6,038 nt of DNA from Oribacterium sp. UBA5894. GTDB taxonomy: Bacteria; Bacillota; Clostridia; Lachnospirales; Lachnospiraceae. Location of the stretch: positions 1 through 6,038 of the forward strand of contig DJEQ01000012.1 in assembly GCA_002431355.1 (NCBI GenBank), written 5' to 3'. This document shows, in pieces, positions 5,058-6,038 of the stretch. A program made the translations under genes and the position numbers. The notes under the pieces were generated by a model. That model had not been told where the DNA came from. It did no database searches and was given only the letters and a program-made list of their open reading frames with translations. Positions within the stretch are counted from its first letter, which is position 1, and every line of letters begins with the position of its first letter.

Positions 5058-5106
5058 AAGGCAAAGGGGTCTGCGTCCGAAAGGATTCAGACCCCTTTGC
5101 CTTTTT
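5058..5106 (+). terminator. Strong terminator-like stem-loop before the amidotransferase gene
   Basis: AAGGCAAAGGGGTCTG (5058-5073) and CAGACCCCTTTGCCTT (5088-5103) pair perfectly over 16 bp. After one mismatch the apex adds TCC-GAAA-GGA (5076-5085) with a GNRA tetraloop, and a T-run follows (5102-5106). It lies 48 bp before the amidotransferase start. It either ends an upstream transcript or acts as an attenuator at the very start of the amidotransferase mRNA. Confidence 0.85.
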
Positions 5107-5154
5107 GTAACACTTCGTAATGTGTCGATAACAAGGAGCAGGAGGTGAGCCGCG

Positions 5155-5865
5155 ATGAAAAAGACAATCGGTTTAATCCCTCTGTATGATGACGAGAAGG
5201 AGAGCTACTGGATGCTTCCAGGTTATATGAAGGTTCTGGAGGCCTGTGGCGCACTTCCCATCATGCTTCCGCTGACGATCGATCGGGCGGAGATGGATGC
5301 CTGCTTTTCTTTCTGCGATGGTATTCTGATGACAGGAGGCCATGATGTCGATCCGGGTATGTACCATGAGGAGAGGAAAGCGACCTGCGGTGTGAGCTGC
5401 AGTCGACGCGACCAGATGGAAGCCTATCTGTTTGACCGTTGCATGCGGGAGGATAAGCCGGTGCTGGGTATCTGCCGAGGCATTCAGCTCATGAATGTAC
5501 TTCTCGGTGGCACCCTGTATCAGGACCTTCCGAGCGAGCATCCGTCGAGTGTCGAGCATCACATGACGCCGCCGTACGATCGACCGGTCCACAAGGTGGA
5601 TGTGCTGAGTGGAAGCCTGCTGGCCGACATCATTGGCCCAGGCGAATATGCGGTGAACAGCTACCACCATCAGGCAGTAAAAACGCTGGCCCCGAGGGCC
5701 GTGGCGATGGCCTATTCGGAGGATGGACTGGTGGAGGCTCTCTGCGTACCGAAACGAAAATTCATCGTCGGCGTGCAGTGGCATCCCGAGTTCGCCTACA
5801 TGACGGACCCGAAGTCGCGAAAGCTCGTGCAGGCCTTTGTGGATGCCTGCGTGAAACGTTTCTAA
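5155..5865 (+). CDS. Class I glutamine amidotransferase-like hydrolase (gamma-glutamyl-GABA hydrolase / peptidase C26 family)
   Basis: A cytosolic hydrolase of gamma-glutamyl compounds, in the family of PuuD, which cleaves gamma-glutamyl-GABA in putrescine breakdown. The 236 residues are the usual length. The catalytic triad is complete: Cys107 in the nucleophile elbow GICRG (105-109), His210 and Glu212 in GVQWHPE (206-212). Other family marks are TGGHDVDP (60-67) and NSYHHQ (168-173), the latter typical of this family rather than of biosynthetic amidotransferases. There is no partner synthase domain or gene. The ribosome site AGGAGGTGA (5140-5148) is an extended match at good distance and fixes the ATG at 5155. 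A strong terminator-like stem lies just upstream. A lipoprotein gene follows after 63 bp, so its substrate may come from a linked transporter. The exact substrate cannot be told from sequence. Confidence 0.92.
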   Translation: MKKTIGLIPLYDDEKESYWMLPGYMKVLEACGALPIMLPLTIDRAEMDACFSFCDGILMTGGHDVDPGMYHEERKATCGVSCSRRDQMEAYLFDRCMREDKPVLGICRGIQLMNVLLGGTLYQDLPSEHPSSVEHHMTPPYDRPVHKVDVLSGSLLADIIGPGEYAVNSYHHQAVKTLAPRAVAMAYSEDGLVEALCVPKRKFIVGVQWHPEFAYMTDPKSRKLVQAFVDACVKRF

Positions 5866-5891
5866 TCGGCAAACGCCGTTAGGATAGATCA

Positions 5892-5906
5892 TGAAGCGAA
5901 GCTTCA
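5892..5906 (+). repeat. Small stem-loop before the lipoprotein gene
   Basis: TGAAGC (5892-5897) and GCTTCA (5901-5906) pair perfectly around GAA, in the 63-bp gap after the amidotransferase stop. There is no T-run after it, so read-through into the lipoprotein gene is expected. A smaller CGGC-AAAC-GCCG hairpin lies at 5867-5878. Confidence 0.35.
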
Positions 5907-5928
5907 AAGAAGATGAGAGGAGAAGATT

Positions 5929-6038
5929 ATGAAAAAGAGTGCACTTGTGATGGCAGTAACGATGGCAGTACTTGGCCTTAGCGCTTGTGGAGGCTCCGAT
6001 GCCTCGACCCCAGCCGCAACCACTGCAGCAGGAACGAC
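5929..6038 (+). CDS. Secreted lipoprotein, N-terminal fragment (possible substrate-binding protein)
   Basis: Only the first 36 codons lie in the window; the frame is open to the edge. The peptide has a lysine n-region (MKKS), a hydrophobic core (about 5-16) and the lipobox LSAC with lipidated Cys20. A Ser/Thr/Ala-rich linker then begins (GGSDASTPAATTAAGT). This is the classic start of a Gram-positive extracytoplasmic solute-binding lipoprotein anchored to the outer face of the membrane, though other lipoproteins begin the same way. The ribosome site AGGAGA (5918-5923) lies 5 nt before the ATG. The position just after the amidotransferase gene on the same strand suggests an operon, perhaps for uptake of amino acid or gamma-glutamyl compounds. 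That function is inference. Confidence 0.8.
   Translation, partial: MKKSALVMAVTMAVLGLSACGGSDASTPAATTAAGT

Larger units (their letters stand above)
4915..5106 (+). ncRNA. Candidate small RNA (promoter to terminator, no supported gene)
   Basis: A transcript from the 4880-4908 promoter would end at the intrinsic terminator at 5058-5106, giving about 190 nt. It contains local stems, such as GTCCTTT (4943-4949) with AAAGGAC (4965-4971), and CGAT-AGA-ATCG (5010-5020). A 24-codon frame starts at 4941 and stops at 5013-5015 (peptide MSFMTSLQKG...), but it has no ribosome site. No RNA family is recognised. The alternative is that the region is simply the long upstream region of the amidotransferase gene. 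Confidence 0.3.

Noticed and set aside
5105..5133. TTGTAA with GATAAC at 16-bp spacing as an alternative amidotransferase promoter
   Set aside because: Both hexamers match at only four positions and the start would fall on the ribosome site.
5173..5907. 244-codon minus-strand frame opposite the amidotransferase, slightly longer than the gene itself
   Set aside because: The plus-strand protein has all family motifs and a strong ribosome site. The antisense product has no recognisable domain and no ribosome site, and is best explained by codon bias.

Overview
The window is ordinary Firmicutes chromosome, most likely from a Lachnospiraceae-like clostridium of roughly 50% GC. The evidence is strong AGGAGG-type ribosome binding sites, a type III pantothenate kinase, an ECF-type vitamin transporter subunit, a DUF3793 protein, a Clostridium-type short-chain flavodoxin and a Firmicutes-style lipoprotein. 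I see no phage, IS, CRISPR, tRNA or rRNA signatures.

Left half, minus strand (146-2908): a coenzyme A cassette read in the order coaBC, an ECF S component (probably PanT), coaX. The products would import pantothenate, phosphorylate it, then add cysteine and decarboxylate to give 4'-phosphopantetheine. CoaD and CoaE, which finish CoA, must be elsewhere, as must the ECF energising module. Transcription appears to start at an extended -10 near 3039-3047. It then passes through a roughly 120-nt leader with a strong stem-loop and a possible SD-sequestering alternative pairing. A perfect 8+3+8 palindrome lies just upstream of this promoter. No terminator is visible after coaX, so the operon may continue leftward out of the window.

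Middle, plus strand (3211-4703): a DUF3793 gene, then a 249-bp spacer with two stem-loops, then a short-chain flavodoxin, closed by a strong intrinsic terminator. The DUF3793 promoter carries two copies of GTTAG-N6-CTAAC. One is wrapped exactly around the -35 hexamer and the other lies just past the predicted start site, 43 bp away centre to centre. This dual-operator layout suggests tight repression, plausibly by a metal-responsive regulator, which would fit a flavodoxin (the usual low-iron substitute for ferredoxin). The metal link is inference.

Right part (4704-6038): a 450-bp gene-poor stretch holds a G-quadruplex-type motif on the minus strand, a good promoter with an A-rich upstream element at 4880-4908, a second promoter at 5022-5050, and a 16-bp perfect stem intrinsic terminator at 5058-5106. 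Together these could define a small RNA of about 190 nt, or one of about 50 nt. Next come a class I glutamine amidotransferase-like hydrolase (PuuD/peptidase C26 type) and the first 36 codons of a lipoprotein that runs off the window, possibly an ABC-transporter substrate-binding protein.

No clearly new multi-gene system is evident. The most interesting signals are regulatory: the twin operators, the coaBC leader, and the promoter that abuts a terminator.
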